Assembly (NCBI GenBank): GCA_023664325.1
Contig: JAMPFS010000068.1
Coordinates: 1-13,310, forward strand
Length of the DNA: 13,310 nucleotides
Direction of reading: 5' to 3'
Origin: Clostridium sp.
GTDB lineage: Bacteria; Bacillota; Clostridia; Lachnospirales; Lachnospiraceae
This document shows, one piece after another, positions 6,303 through 13,098 of the stretch; positions within the stretch are counted from its first letter, which is position 1; the number at the start of each line of letters is the position of its first letter. Under the pieces are notes generated by a model. It was not told the DNA's origin. It searched no databases and worked only from the letters and a program-made list of their open reading frames with translations. The translations under genes were made by a program, and so were the position numbers.

Positions 6303-8024
6303 CTAACAGTCCATAATCATATCGTAAAGCGGTCTGCCTCCCGGCACCATCGGGGAAACATTTGCCTCGCGCTCAATGATAAATTCAAGAAGTGTCGGAG
6401 CATCCTTATGCTCCTTCGCATAGGCAAAGGCTTTCGGGATATCCTCCTCTTTCATAATGCGGAGTCCATAAGCATCATAACTCTCGGCAAGTTTCACAAA
6501 GTCCGGCGTATACTTCGGACAGCATTTATCCTTATTCATACAATCCCGCTGGCAGCTCTTGCGGTAAGTCAGGCAGGTACTGGAATAGCGTTTATTGAAA
6601 AACATTTCCTGCCACTGCCGCACATTTCCCAGATAACCGTTATTCAACACAATTAACGTCAGCGGCAGTTCCAATGCAACCGCTGTTGCCAGCTCCTGAA
6701 TATTCATCTGCATGCCGCCGTCACCGGAAATCGCAATCACATCCCGATCCGGATTGCCGAGTTTCGCTCCGATTGCTGCCGGAAAACCGTAGCCCATTGT
6801 GCCAAGCCCGCCGGAAGTCAAAAGCTGCCGACTACTTTCCAGTTCCAGATACTGCGTTGTCCAAAGCTGGTTTTGTCCAACATCCGTCGTCACAATCGGC
6901 TTGTCAAAATGCTCATTGATATAGCGGATAACCTTTTCCGGTGTCAGTCCCTGATAGCGTTCCATGTTAATCGGATATTCGCGCTTCCAATTTGTCACCT
7001 GCTCTACCCATGCCTCCACGGAGAGTTTTGACGTGTGCTCCAAAAGTGCCTCAATTGCCAGTTTTGCATCTGCCACAATCGGAATATCCACCACAATATT
7101 TTTGGAAATAGATGCCGAATCAATATCAATATGAATAATTGTGGCATGGGGTGCAAATTCACTGATTTTTCCCGTAATGCGGTCATTGAAACGGGTTCCT
7201 ATGGAAAACAGCACATCACACTCGCTTACCGCATGATTTGCCGCATAACTGCCATGAATACCGATATTGCCCATATACAGCGGATGGCTACTTGGCACGG
7301 CACCCTTTCCCATAATCGTGGTGATAACCGGAATGCCCGTCTGCTCGGCAAGCTTCGTCATCTGCTCATTGGCACCGGAAATATTTACGCCGCCGCCCAC
7401 TAAAAACAGAGGCTTTTTCGCTTTCTTCAAAATGCCTGCCGCTTTTTTAATCTGTCCAATGTGTACCGATGCATTTGGCTTATAGCTTCGGATATTCACC
7501 TCTGCCGGATATTCCTCGCTGCCCATCGCCTGCTGGATATCCTTTGGCAGGTCAACGACAACTGGACCCGGTCTTCCGCTTCTGGCAATGTAGAACGCCT
7601 CTTTAATAATCCTGCCCAAATCCTCTCTCTTTCGCACCGTCACGGCATACTTGCATATACTTCTGGTAATGCCGACGATATCCACCTCCTGAAATGCATC
7701 ATTTCCCATCAATCCTAACGGCACCTGTCCGGTAAAGCAAACCAACGGAACACTGTCATAGTTGGCTGTCGCAATGCCCGTTACCAGATTTGTTGCACCG
7801 GGACCGCTCGTTACCAGACACACACCGACCTTTCCCGTCGAACGGGCATAGCCGTCCGCCGCATGAATCAATGCCTGTTCATGTCTTGGCAGAATCACTT
7901 CGATATCGTCCTGGTCATACAGGGAATCAAACAAATCAATCGCCTGACCTCCCGGATAGCCAAACAAAATATCCACGCCTTCTTCCTTTAATGCCTTTAC
8001 AAATAATTCTGTTCCTTTTATCAT
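6303..8024 (-). CDS. ilvB: Acetolactate synthase large (catalytic) subunit
   Basis: The 573-residue thiamine-diphosphate enzyme condenses two pyruvates to acetolactate, or pyruvate with 2-ketobutyrate to acetohydroxybutyrate. Visible signatures are the catalytic glutamate E49 in 'LPRHEQALIHAADGYAR', 'VTSGPGATNL' at 71-80, the central FAD/nucleotide domain (about 190-325), and the thiamine-diphosphate/Mg motif G434-D435-G436 extending to N461-N462, followed by 'YLGNVRQWQEMFF'. The start has a textbook AAAGGAGG upstream. Expression is controlled by the T-box leader upstream, and ilvN follows immediately. A cysteine-rich stretch (C484, C491, C495, C501, C502) sits between 'KRYSST' and 'YTPDFVKLAE', where most enzymes have a short linker. 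It is biosynthetic IlvB rather than catabolic AlsS, given the paired regulatory subunit and the T-box. Confidence 0.97.
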   Translation of the reverse strand: MIKGTELFVKALKEEGVDILFGYPGGQAIDLFDSLYDQDDIEVILPRHEQALIHAADGYARSTGKVGVCLVTSGPGATNLVTGIATANYDSVPLVCFTGQVPLGLMGNDAFQEVDIVGITRSICKYAVTVRKREDLGRIIKEAFYIARSGRPGPVVVDLPKDIQQAMGSEEYPAEVNIRSYKPNASVHIGQIKKAAGILKKAKKPLFLVGGGVNISGANEQMTKLAEQTGIPVITTIMGKGAVPSSHPLYMGNIGIHGSYAANHAVSECDVLFSIGTRFNDRITGKISEFAPHATIIHIDIDSASISKNIVVDIPIVADAKLAIEALLEHTSKLSVEAWVEQVTNWKREYPINMERYQGLTPEKVIRYINEHFDKPIVTTDVGQNQLWTTQYLELESSRQLLTSGGLGTMGYGFPAAIGAKLGNPDRDVIAISGDGGMQMNIQELATAVALELPLTLIVLNNGYLGNVRQWQEMFFNKRYSSTCLTYRKSCQRDCMNKDKCCPKYTPDFVKLAESYDAYGLRIMKEEDIPKAFAYAKEHKDAPTLLEFIIEREANVSPMVPGGRPLYDMIMDC

Positions 8025-8053
8025 TGCACACTCCTCCTTTTAAGCTAAACATG

Positions 8054-8092
8054 AAAAAAGTCCTAAACCGATTGTTATAATCAGTTTAGGAC
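8054..8092 (-). terminator. T-box intrinsic terminator
   Basis: GTCCTAAAC (minus strand, 8084-8092) pairs with GTTTAGGAC (8060-8068). After one mismatch four further pairs close a 5-base loop, and six T residues follow (8054-8059). The 5' arm overlaps the antiterminator pairing partner. Confidence 0.93.
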
Positions 8093-8353
8093 GAATCATA
8101 TCCGCGTTACCACCTAAATTCAGAACTTACATTCTGCTCTCTGCCAATACGCAGGCTTCTGCCTTGAATATTGCTTCCCCTGTAACGGTGGGAACTCCGT
8201 TGAAGTCTACTGAAAGCCTGACTGATGCTCCGTTCGGTTCACTGCTCAAAGGCTACTTCCCTATATCGAAACAAAAGGCTTACACCAACCGCCTTCTCTC
8301 TGTCTGTTCCGGAGTACAGGTACTCCTCCTTATCACCGCATTTATCTGAATAT
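8054..8353 (-). ncRNA. T-box riboswitch leader of ilvBN
   Basis: The leader contains the conserved T-box sequence AGGTGGTAACGCGG (within 8101-8115), an AGAGAG motif followed by a GGTTGGTG apical loop in Stem I, and a Stem II-type hairpin (AACGG/CCGTT) upstream of 'GTTACAGGGG'. An intrinsic terminator closes it. TTTAGG next to the T-box bulge can pair with CCTAAA of the terminator's 5' arm, giving the mutually exclusive antiterminator. The UGGU bulge would pair with an uncharged tRNA end having discriminator A, as expected for Ile, Leu and Val tRNAs. The specifier codon is not clear (see findings). When the matching tRNA is uncharged, ilvBN should be transcribed. Confidence 0.95.
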
Positions 8354-8359
8354 GGATGA

Positions 8360-8388
8360 ATCGTACCACAATTGACTTCTTTTGTCAA
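8360..8388 (-). promoter_or_regulatory. Sigma-A promoter of the ilvBN T-box leader
   Basis: Perfect TTGACA (8383-8388), a 17-base spacer and TACGAT (8360-8365) with an upstream TGG giving an extended -10. Transcription should start near 8353, making a leader of roughly 330 bases before the ilvB start codon. Confidence 0.85.
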
Positions 8389-8420
8389 CGAAATTCTGGC
8401 TTGGATGGCAAATCACAAAA

Positions 8421-8978
8421 TCAGAACTTCATCTCCACATCCTTTTTCTTGTAGTCCTCTGCCTCGAACAGATCTCTTTTTACTGCCCCAATCATATTTG
8501 CCACAATAGATGCCGGAAACATGACAATTTTGGTATTATAAGCGGTTGCGTTTGCATTATAGAGTCGTCTTGCTGCCTGCAAATGCTCCTCCACATCCGT
8601 AATGCTGTTCTGCAATGCAATATAATTTGCGCTGGATTTCAGTTCAGGATATGCCTCTGCGGTCAATCGGAACTGGTTTCCCACCTCGTTCATCTTATTT
8701 GCCGCCTCGGATTTTTCCTCCATACTCATACCGGAACGCAGGCGTATGGTTTCAAATAATGTCTTGCTCTCATGTGAGGTATATTCCTTTACCACTGCCA
8801 ACTGCTTTGTAAGCACATCATAACGTTTCGTCAGCGCAACATCAATTCCGGAATCCGCCTCATCCACCTTAAGCGCTGCCGCCCTCAGTCCATTCATAGT
8901 CGCAACATACCAAATAACAAGAACCAATGCGACAATCACCACAACAGATACAATACCTCCAGCAAACATTCCCATCAT
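8421..8978 (-). CDS. LemA family membrane protein
   Basis: From the ATG at 8978 the protein is 185 residues, the usual LemA length. One N-terminal transmembrane segment (about residues 6-28, rich in Val and Ile) leads into 'YVATMNGLRAAALKVDEADSGIDVALTKRYDVL', the family's hallmark helix. The helical body contains 'AYPELKSSANYIALQNSITDVEEHLQAARRLYNANATAYN' and ends with 'FPASIVANMIGA'. I chose this start because GGGAGG lies 8 bases upstream; the longer reading to 8999 has no ribosome binding site. LemA proteins are small membrane-anchored helical-bundle proteins of uncertain function. They often neighbour TPM-domain or HtpX proteins, but neither is present here. It stands alone between the XRE regulator and the ilv T-box promoter. 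Confidence 0.93.
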   Translation of the reverse strand: MMGMFAGGIVSVVVIVALVLVIWYVATMNGLRAAALKVDEADSGIDVALTKRYDVLTKQLAVVKEYTSHESKTLFETIRLRSGMSMEEKSEAANKMNEVGNQFRLTAEAYPELKSSANYIALQNSITDVEEHLQAARRLYNANATAYNTKIVMFPASIVANMIGAVKRDLFEAEDYKKKDVEMKF

Positions 8979-9093
8979 AATAAATTCCTCCCATCTCAAT
9001 TTTTACTACTTTATCAGTTGCAAATCATCCAATCACTGTAAATAATATTTAACAAGTATGATTATGATTAGAATTCTGATTACATAATTCCTT

Positions 9094-9585
9094 TCAGCCT
9101 TCCCATCTCTCAAGATTTTTTCTTGCCCAAAGTTCCAATGACTGCGCTGTTTCGGAAATTTCAGAGAGAACGCCTAAGATTTTTCTAAACTCCTCCCTCT
9201 CTGAATCTTCAATCAAGCCATCCTGGGAAATGTCAATTAAAGAGTTCTTTAATTCCGATATATCATTTAATGCGCCCAGCGTATTTAAAATCAGCCGGTC
9301 TAAATTCTCTACCTTAATCTTTTTGGTGGTGAGACTGCCAAGCGGACACAACATTGTACAATATTGGTTGCATAATTCCGGTTTATCATATGCCTGTGCA
9401 ATCCGCTTTACCTCATCCTGGTACGGAATCACCTCCGACAACTCAATCCGCGCCAGCCTGGTTCGGTCAATTCCAATCAAATCGGAAGCTTTCTCCCTGC
9501 TGCTAAACTCCGGATTTTTCTCCATGGCTTCCACTCTTGCCTGATAAAATATGTTATCGGAAGCCTTTGTAGCCTTTCTACCCAT
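9094..9585 (-). CDS. XRE-family helix-turn-helix regulator with CX3CX3C cluster
   Basis: The 163-residue protein has an N-terminal helix-turn-helix (about 10-68), with 'SSREKASDLIGIDRTRLARIELSEVIPYQDEVKRIAQAYDKPE' matching the XRE pattern. It runs directly into C72-x3-C76-x3-C80 (CNQYCTMLCPLG). The rest (about 88-163) is two or more amphipathic helices, probably for dimerisation. Similar regulators with this cysteine stretch occur in clostridial genomes and near mobile elements. I chose the start at 9585 because AAGGAGG sits 5 bases upstream; the longer reading to 9732 runs back through the promoter. The DNA target is unknown. The cysteines could bind metal or an iron-sulfur cluster, or respond to redox state. 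That is inference. Confidence 0.82.
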   Translation of the reverse strand: MGRKATKASDNIFYQARVEAMEKNPEFSSREKASDLIGIDRTRLARIELSEVIPYQDEVKRIAQAYDKPELCNQYCTMLCPLGSLTTKKIKVENLDRLILNTLGALNDISELKNSLIDISQDGLIEDSEREEFRKILGVLSEISETAQSLELWARKNLERWEG

Positions 9586-9655
9586 AGAAACCTCCTTCAT
9601 ATGCCTGTCAGTCCAATAACACAGCGGACACGATAGCTGTTTGCTTGCTGGAATT

Positions 9656-9684
9656 ATTATATCATCTCTGCGTTCATATTTACA
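9656..9684 (-). promoter_or_regulatory. Candidate promoter of the XRE regulator
   Basis: A perfect TATAAT (9656-9661) on the minus strand, 17 bases after a weak TGTAAA (about 9679-9684), roughly 70 bases before the ATG at 9585. A dyad at 9694-9721 lies just upstream. Confidence 0.5.
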
Positions 9685-9693
9685 CTGAAAATC

Positions 9694-9721
9694 ATGCACT
9701 TTAGAAAATTTTATCGTGCAT
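9694..9721. promoter_or_regulatory. 28-bp dyad, possible operator upstream of the XRE regulator
   Basis: ATGCAC (9694-9699) and GTGCAT (9716-9721) form perfect outer half-sites around an AAAATTTT core whose centre is one base off. It lies about 10 bases upstream of the candidate -35. Position and symmetry fit an operator, but nothing shows binding. Confidence 0.35.
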
Positions 9722-9737
9722 ATTTCACACAATAGAA

Positions 9738-9762
9738 TCAGGAGGGTACATGCCCCTCCTGA
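9738..9762 (-). terminator. GC-rich terminator hairpin after the ABC transporter operon
   Basis: TCAGGAGGG and CCCTCCTGA form a perfect 9-bp stem with a 7-base loop, 19 bases after the permease stop. The minus-strand downstream tract is only TTCTATTG, so termination may be partial. Confidence 0.6.
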
Positions 9763-9780
9763 AAAATCTGATGTTTCCCT

Positions 9781-11841
9781 TTATTCTTCGCTTATCATAT
9801 TTTTGCTTCCCTCATAGGTTGCGAAAAAATATCCACCGTAAACCACCACTAACACGACTGCCGTTGCAACAACGGATGGAAGGATTGTTTTGGGTTCCAC
9901 CTGTACAGATGCCAACTTCAATGCAAATTGTATGCCAAACACGGAATGTATCAGCGCCAGTACCAGCGGCGCCAGGAAAAAAATGCCAATCTGACGGAAC
10001 AAAGACTGATGAATCATCTTCTCATCAACCCCTATCTTTCGCAACACCGTATACCTCTGCCTGTTATCCGAATTTTCCGTGAGTTCCTTTAACGCCAGTA
10101 CCGCAGAACTTGCAATCAAAAAGATGACACCCAGATAAATTCCGATAAAGGTAATGACCGTGGCAAGCCCCACACTTGCATTTATAATCGAAATCTTGCT
10201 CTGTCCATCAATCTGGATTCCTTGCTCTAGCAGACGCCCGATCAGATCCGAACCGTCGATAAAGTATTGCTCAATCTGTTCTCGCTCCTCCTCCGTGTCT
10301 GCATTATAATTGGCAATCAGACAATGTTTTTCCCTGATATCCTCTGTCAGCCCACAGTTATCCGGAACCAGTATAAGCCCAAGATTGATATGGCTGCCAC
10401 CCATCGCAATATAGCCATCCTGACATTCGCTATACTTGGAGACATACGTTTTCCCTGCCAAGGTAATTCCACCGTTTTCGGCAATCGCCATATTCCGCAG
10501 TTCTTTCATATTTGCAAAATCGCACAACATAATATATTCATTGTCCTTCAACTCATACTGCTCGATACCGTACAATTTTGCAACCTGATTGTAATCCGAT
10601 AATCTGATGATGCTTTCTTTCGTGTCATACATAAGCGTAGGATATTGTTTTTTTGCTTCAGAATATGCGCTGCCAAGAAAGTCCTTCCACGTCAGTTCAT
10701 CCGTTGCATATGTATTTACTTCTATCACATCCTTTAGCAGTTCTAAGTCAAAACCGTTATTTTTCAGCGTATCACTGATTTTCAGCTTGGAATCTGCAAT
10801 CTGTTCCTCTGTATAATCACCCTCCTCGGAAAGATTTGCAGTTTTTTCCAAATAAAGATCAACCGGCGTCATTTCCTCTAAATCCTTTGTCAGAACATTA
10901 TTTAGCGATAATGCAGTAGACAGTACAGATATTGTCATAAAAAGCAGCAGGCAGATGATCGTCATGCTGACAACCGTTGTATTGATTCGATTGTGAATCT
11001 GCCGCAGCACAAAGAGGTTGGTGCCTCTTAAATAGATTTTCTTTATCGACTGGACAATCTTCAGGACAAGACCGGACAACGACCAGAATATCAAAAATGT
11101 GGCTGCAACCCCCTGCATAATCGGTATGGACAATTTATCAATTGTGCTGATCTGATTAATGCCTGCGGTCACCTGGTAATAGGCATAGCCTAACAAAACA
11201 GCTGCCGCTAAAAATACCACTACGCACAAAAGCGGATTTTTCATTCTTACCTTTTCATTCTTTTTGATTGCCGTCAATAAATCAATCAGTTTATAGCGGG
11301 AAATCGCAATTGTATTAAACAGCATCACTACAATGTATATCACTCCAAAATACAGGCAGGTCTTTAAGCATGCGGCTTTGGAAAACACAAAATGAAACCT
11401 GCTCATATCCGCCTTAAACAGTTTTGCCACCAAAACAGACATAAGCTGTGAGCCAAACACACCCAGAACCATTCCCACAAACAACGACAATAAGCCGATA
11501 AAAACGGTCTCAAAAAACAAAATATTGGATATCTGCCTTTTTCCCATGCCAAGTGTCATATAAAGCCCAAATTCCTTTTTTCTCCGCTTAATCAGGAAAT
11601 TATTGGCATACACAATCAGAAACCCCAGGACAACTGCCACAAATACAGATGCCCAGCCTACCATAGCAACCATCAGCTCCATAATGGAATCTGTGGCATC
11701 ATTTACCGCAAGCATTGCCTTCTGGCTGTTTAAAGAGTTAAACATATAAAAAATGGCGACACCCAGGATTAAGGTCAGAAAATACACCGCATAGTCCTTT
11801 ATACTCTTCCTTAAATTCTTAACCGAAAGCTTAAATAACAT
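9781..11841 (-). CDS. BceB-like ABC transporter permease (FtsX family)
   Basis: The 686-687 residue protein has the Bce-type layout of ten predicted membrane segments: about 18-38, 57-80, 108-132, 160-182, 204-224, 242-265, 289-312, then 558-584, 618-640 and 654-676. A large extracellular domain (about 313-557) lies between segments 7 and 8. That arrangement characterises transporters for antimicrobial-peptide resistance or signalling. 'KRRKKEFGLYMTLGMGKRQI' and 'YTVLRKIGVDEKMI' are the paired cytoplasmic coupling regions typical of FtsX permeases. ATG at 11841 and GTG at 11844 are alternative starts after GGAGGTG; either overlaps the ATPase gene by 11-14 bases, implying coupled translation. 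The substrate is not predictable. No BceRS-type regulators lie in the window. Confidence 0.9.
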   Translation of the reverse strand: MLFKLSVKNLRKSIKDYAVYFLTLILGVAIFYMFNSLNSQKAMLAVNDATDSIMELMVAMVGWASVFVAVVLGFLIVYANNFLIKRRKKEFGLYMTLGMGKRQISNILFFETVFIGLLSLFVGMVLGVFGSQLMSVLVAKLFKADMSRFHFVFSKAACLKTCLYFGVIYIVVMLFNTIAISRYKLIDLLTAIKKNEKVRMKNPLLCVVVFLAAAVLLGYAYYQVTAGINQISTIDKLSIPIMQGVAATFLIFWSLSGLVLKIVQSIKKIYLRGTNLFVLRQIHNRINTTVVSMTIICLLLFMTISVLSTALSLNNVLTKDLEEMTPVDLYLEKTANLSEEGDYTEEQIADSKLKISDTLKNNGFDLELLKDVIEVNTYATDELTWKDFLGSAYSEAKKQYPTLMYDTKESIIRLSDYNQVAKLYGIEQYELKDNEYIMLCDFANMKELRNMAIAENGGITLAGKTYVSKYSECQDGYIAMGGSHINLGLILVPDNCGLTEDIREKHCLIANYNADTEEEREQIEQYFIDGSDLIGRLLEQGIQIDGQSKISIINASVGLATVITFIGIYLGVIFLIASSAVLALKELTENSDNRQRYTVLRKIGVDEKMIHQSLFRQIGIFFLAPLVLALIHSVFGIQFALKLASVQVEPKTILPSVVATAVVLVVVYGGYFFATYEGSKNMISEE

Positions 11842-12613
11842 CACTCAATTCACCTCCAAGAAGTGTCACAATCTCAATAATCTTTTCAAAGAATTTTTTT
11901 CTGGTATCATCTCCCTTTACCAGTTCATTAAAGATTCTTCCGTCCTTGATAAACAAAATCCGATCTGCGTAGCTTGCGGTAAAGGCATCATGCGTTACCA
12001 TCAAAATAGTAGCATTAAGCATCTGGTTTAAGGTTTCAAAACTTTCCAAAAGCTGTCTTGCTGACTTAGAGTCCAACGCTCCCGTCGGCTCGTCTGCTAA
12101 GACGAGCTGCGGATTGGTAATAATGGCTCTCGCAGATGCAATCCTCTGTTTTTGCCCGCCCGATACCTGGTATGGATATTTGTTTAAAATATCAACAATC
12201 CCCAGTTTGTTCGCAATCTTTTTCACCCGCTGGTCAATTTCAATCGGCTTTACCTTCTGGATGGTAAGCGCAAGCGCAATGTTATCATAAGCTGTCAAAG
12301 TATCTAACAGATTAAAATCCTGAAAAATGAATCCAAGCTCCTCCCTGCGGAACTTATTCAAATGATTTCCCTTAAGCCTGGTAATGTCTTCCCCATTAAT
12401 CAGGATTTTTCCTGCCGTCACCCTGTCAATGGTGGAGATACAGTTTAAAAGCGTGGTCTTGCCGCTTCCACTGGCACCCATAATACCGACAAATTCCCCC
12501 TTGTCTACATAAAAGCTGATGTTGTCAATCGCTTTTGTCAGGTTCGATTTATTTCCATAATATTTCTCAATTTGATTTACTTCTAATACATGTTCCATTT
12601 CCATGATTTCCAT
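11831..12613 (-). CDS. BceA-like ABC transporter ATP-binding protein
   Basis: This 260-residue ATPase powers the permease it overlaps. Motifs are complete: Walker A GASGSGKTT at 46-54, Q-loop Q98, signature SGGQ at 151-154, Walker B VLADEP at 171-176 followed by the D-loop ALD, and switch H208. 'QDFNLLDTLTAYDNIALAL' and 'DEPTGALDSKSARQLLE' are typical of the MacB/LolD/BceA group of exporters. The first ATG (12613) follows AGAAGGGA. Two further in-frame ATGs occur within six codons, in a tandem ATGGAAATC duplication, so the exact start is open. It lies 35 bases after the small peptide ORF and is likely on the same transcript. Confidence 0.94.
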   Translation of the reverse strand: MEIMEMEHVLEVNQIEKYYGNKSNLTKAIDNISFYVDKGEFVGIMGASGSGKTTLLNCISTIDRVTAGKILINGEDITRLKGNHLNKFRREELGFIFQDFNLLDTLTAYDNIALALTIQKVKPIEIDQRVKKIANKLGIVDILNKYPYQVSGGQKQRIASARAIITNPQLVLADEPTGALDSKSARQLLESFETLNQMLNATILMVTHDAFTASYADRILFIKDGRIFNELVKGDDTRKKFFEKIIEIVTLLGGELSDVI

Positions 12614-12648
12614 GATTTCCCTTCTTTCATATACATTTCACACTGCTC

Positions 12649-12765
12649 TTATCGCGCCTGCCGCTTTTTCTTTTTCCCTGTAAGCAGCAGCAAAAAGAAC
12701 AGTATGGCTGCACACTTCATTATCATGTTTCCTCTTTTCTTTTTCCGCTTCTTTCTTGAATCCAT
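12649..12765 (-). CDS. Small basic-hydrophobic-basic peptide, 38 residues
   Basis: A short ORF with a good ribosome binding site (AAGGAG about 11 bases before ATG). The peptide begins with a strongly basic stretch (RKKRKKKR at 4-11), then a hydrophobic core CAAILFFLLLLTG at about 18-30, and ends KKKKRQAR. This fits a one-pass membrane peptide with positive ends on both sides. An internal ATG at codon 14, preceded by AGAGGA, could give a 25-residue form. It ends 35 bases before the BceA-like gene, so it is probably the first gene of the transport operon. I know no family for it. Options are a small membrane regulator of the transporter, a leader peptide, a secreted or toxic peptide, or a chance ORF in purine-rich sequence. 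Confidence 0.5.
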   Translation of the reverse strand: MDSRKKRKKKRGNMIMKCAAILFFLLLLTGKKKKRQAR

Positions 12766-12841
12766 ATTACACTTATCTCCTTTTTACCATATGTTTTTCA
12801 GGCAATTGCGAAACTCTCGATTCCTCAATTACTTTATATGT

Positions 12842-12871
12842 ATCATAGTCCTATTTTTCCTTACCTGCCAT
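12842..12871 (-). promoter_or_regulatory. Candidate promoter of the peptide/ABC transporter operon
   Basis: ATGGCA (12866-12871; four of six -35 positions match) and TATGAT (12842-12847) are separated by 18 bases. A weak -35 with a long spacer is common at promoters that need an activator, and a direct repeat lies 6 bases upstream. Confidence 0.45.
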
Positions 12872-12877
12872 TGATAT

Positions 12878-12897
12878 AGCTTACAATAAGCTTACAA
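12878..12897 (-). promoter_or_regulatory. 11-bp-phased direct repeat, possible response-regulator site
   Basis: Two exact copies of TTGTAAGCT (minus strand, 12878-12886 and 12889-12897) repeat every 11 bp, immediately upstream of the candidate -35. OmpR/PhoB-family response regulators bind tandem half-sites with this spacing, and Bce-type transporters are classically controlled by such regulators. The binding assignment is inference. Confidence 0.45.
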
Positions 12898-12943
12898 AAT
12901 CGTAAGAATCAGATGTTTCGAGTATTTTTGCAGAAGTTGTTAA

Positions 12944-12975
12944 AACCCTTATAATTACTGTGATTAGATAGGGTT
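12944..12975. repeat. Imperfect hairpin downstream of the integrase
   Basis: AACCCT (12944-12949) pairs with AGGGTT (12970-12975) and inside it TAAT (12952-12955) with ATTA (12963-12966). It might terminate the integrase transcript (a short TTTT follows on the minus strand) or lie within the attachment region. Confidence 0.35.
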
Positions 12976-13032
12976 AGGAATGTGGTTGATACCAGTTATT
13001 TTCTCATAATCTTGCATATTTTTTCAGTGAAA

Positions 13033-13086
13033 TGGTGTAAAAGTGGTGTAAATCTAAGGTGGTTTTGGTGTACATAATGGTGTAAA
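13033..13086. repeat. Four phased TGGTGTAMA repeats next to the integrase 3' end
   Basis: Copies of TGGTGTA(A/C)A start at 13033, 13044, 13066 and 13078, i.e. 11, 22 and 12 bp apart, all in the same orientation and close to helical phasing. They begin 13 bases beyond the integrase stop. Their place fits arm-type integrase binding sites near an element end; function is inferred. Confidence 0.5.
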
Positions 13087-13098
13087 ACAGGGAACGGT

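Larger units (their letters stand above)
12766..13098. other. 333-base gap between integrase and peptide ORF; probable element boundary
   Basis: Right to left it holds the phased TGGTGTA repeats (13086-13033), about 60 bases of unremarkable AT-rich sequence, the hairpin (12975-12944), the 11-bp direct repeat (12897-12878) and the transporter promoter (12871-12842). An attachment junction would most likely lie between about 12898 and 13032, but no duplicated core can be seen without the other end. Confidence 0.45.

Noticed and set aside
9586..9732. N-terminal 49-residue extension of the XRE regulator containing CX2C motifs
   Set aside because: It crosses the candidate promoter and the dyad, while the ATG at 9585 has AAGGAGG at ideal spacing.
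9750..10082. Plus-strand ORF of 110 codons with AGGAGG-like sequence just upstream of its ATG
   Set aside because: It is antisense to the end of the permease gene, has no recognisable composition, and its apparent ribosome binding site is one arm of the terminator hairpin at 9738-9762.
12590..12874. Plus-strand 94-codon Phe/Ser-rich ORF opposite the small peptide
   Set aside because: Its composition is the complement of purine-rich minus-strand sequence, and it has no ribosome binding site.
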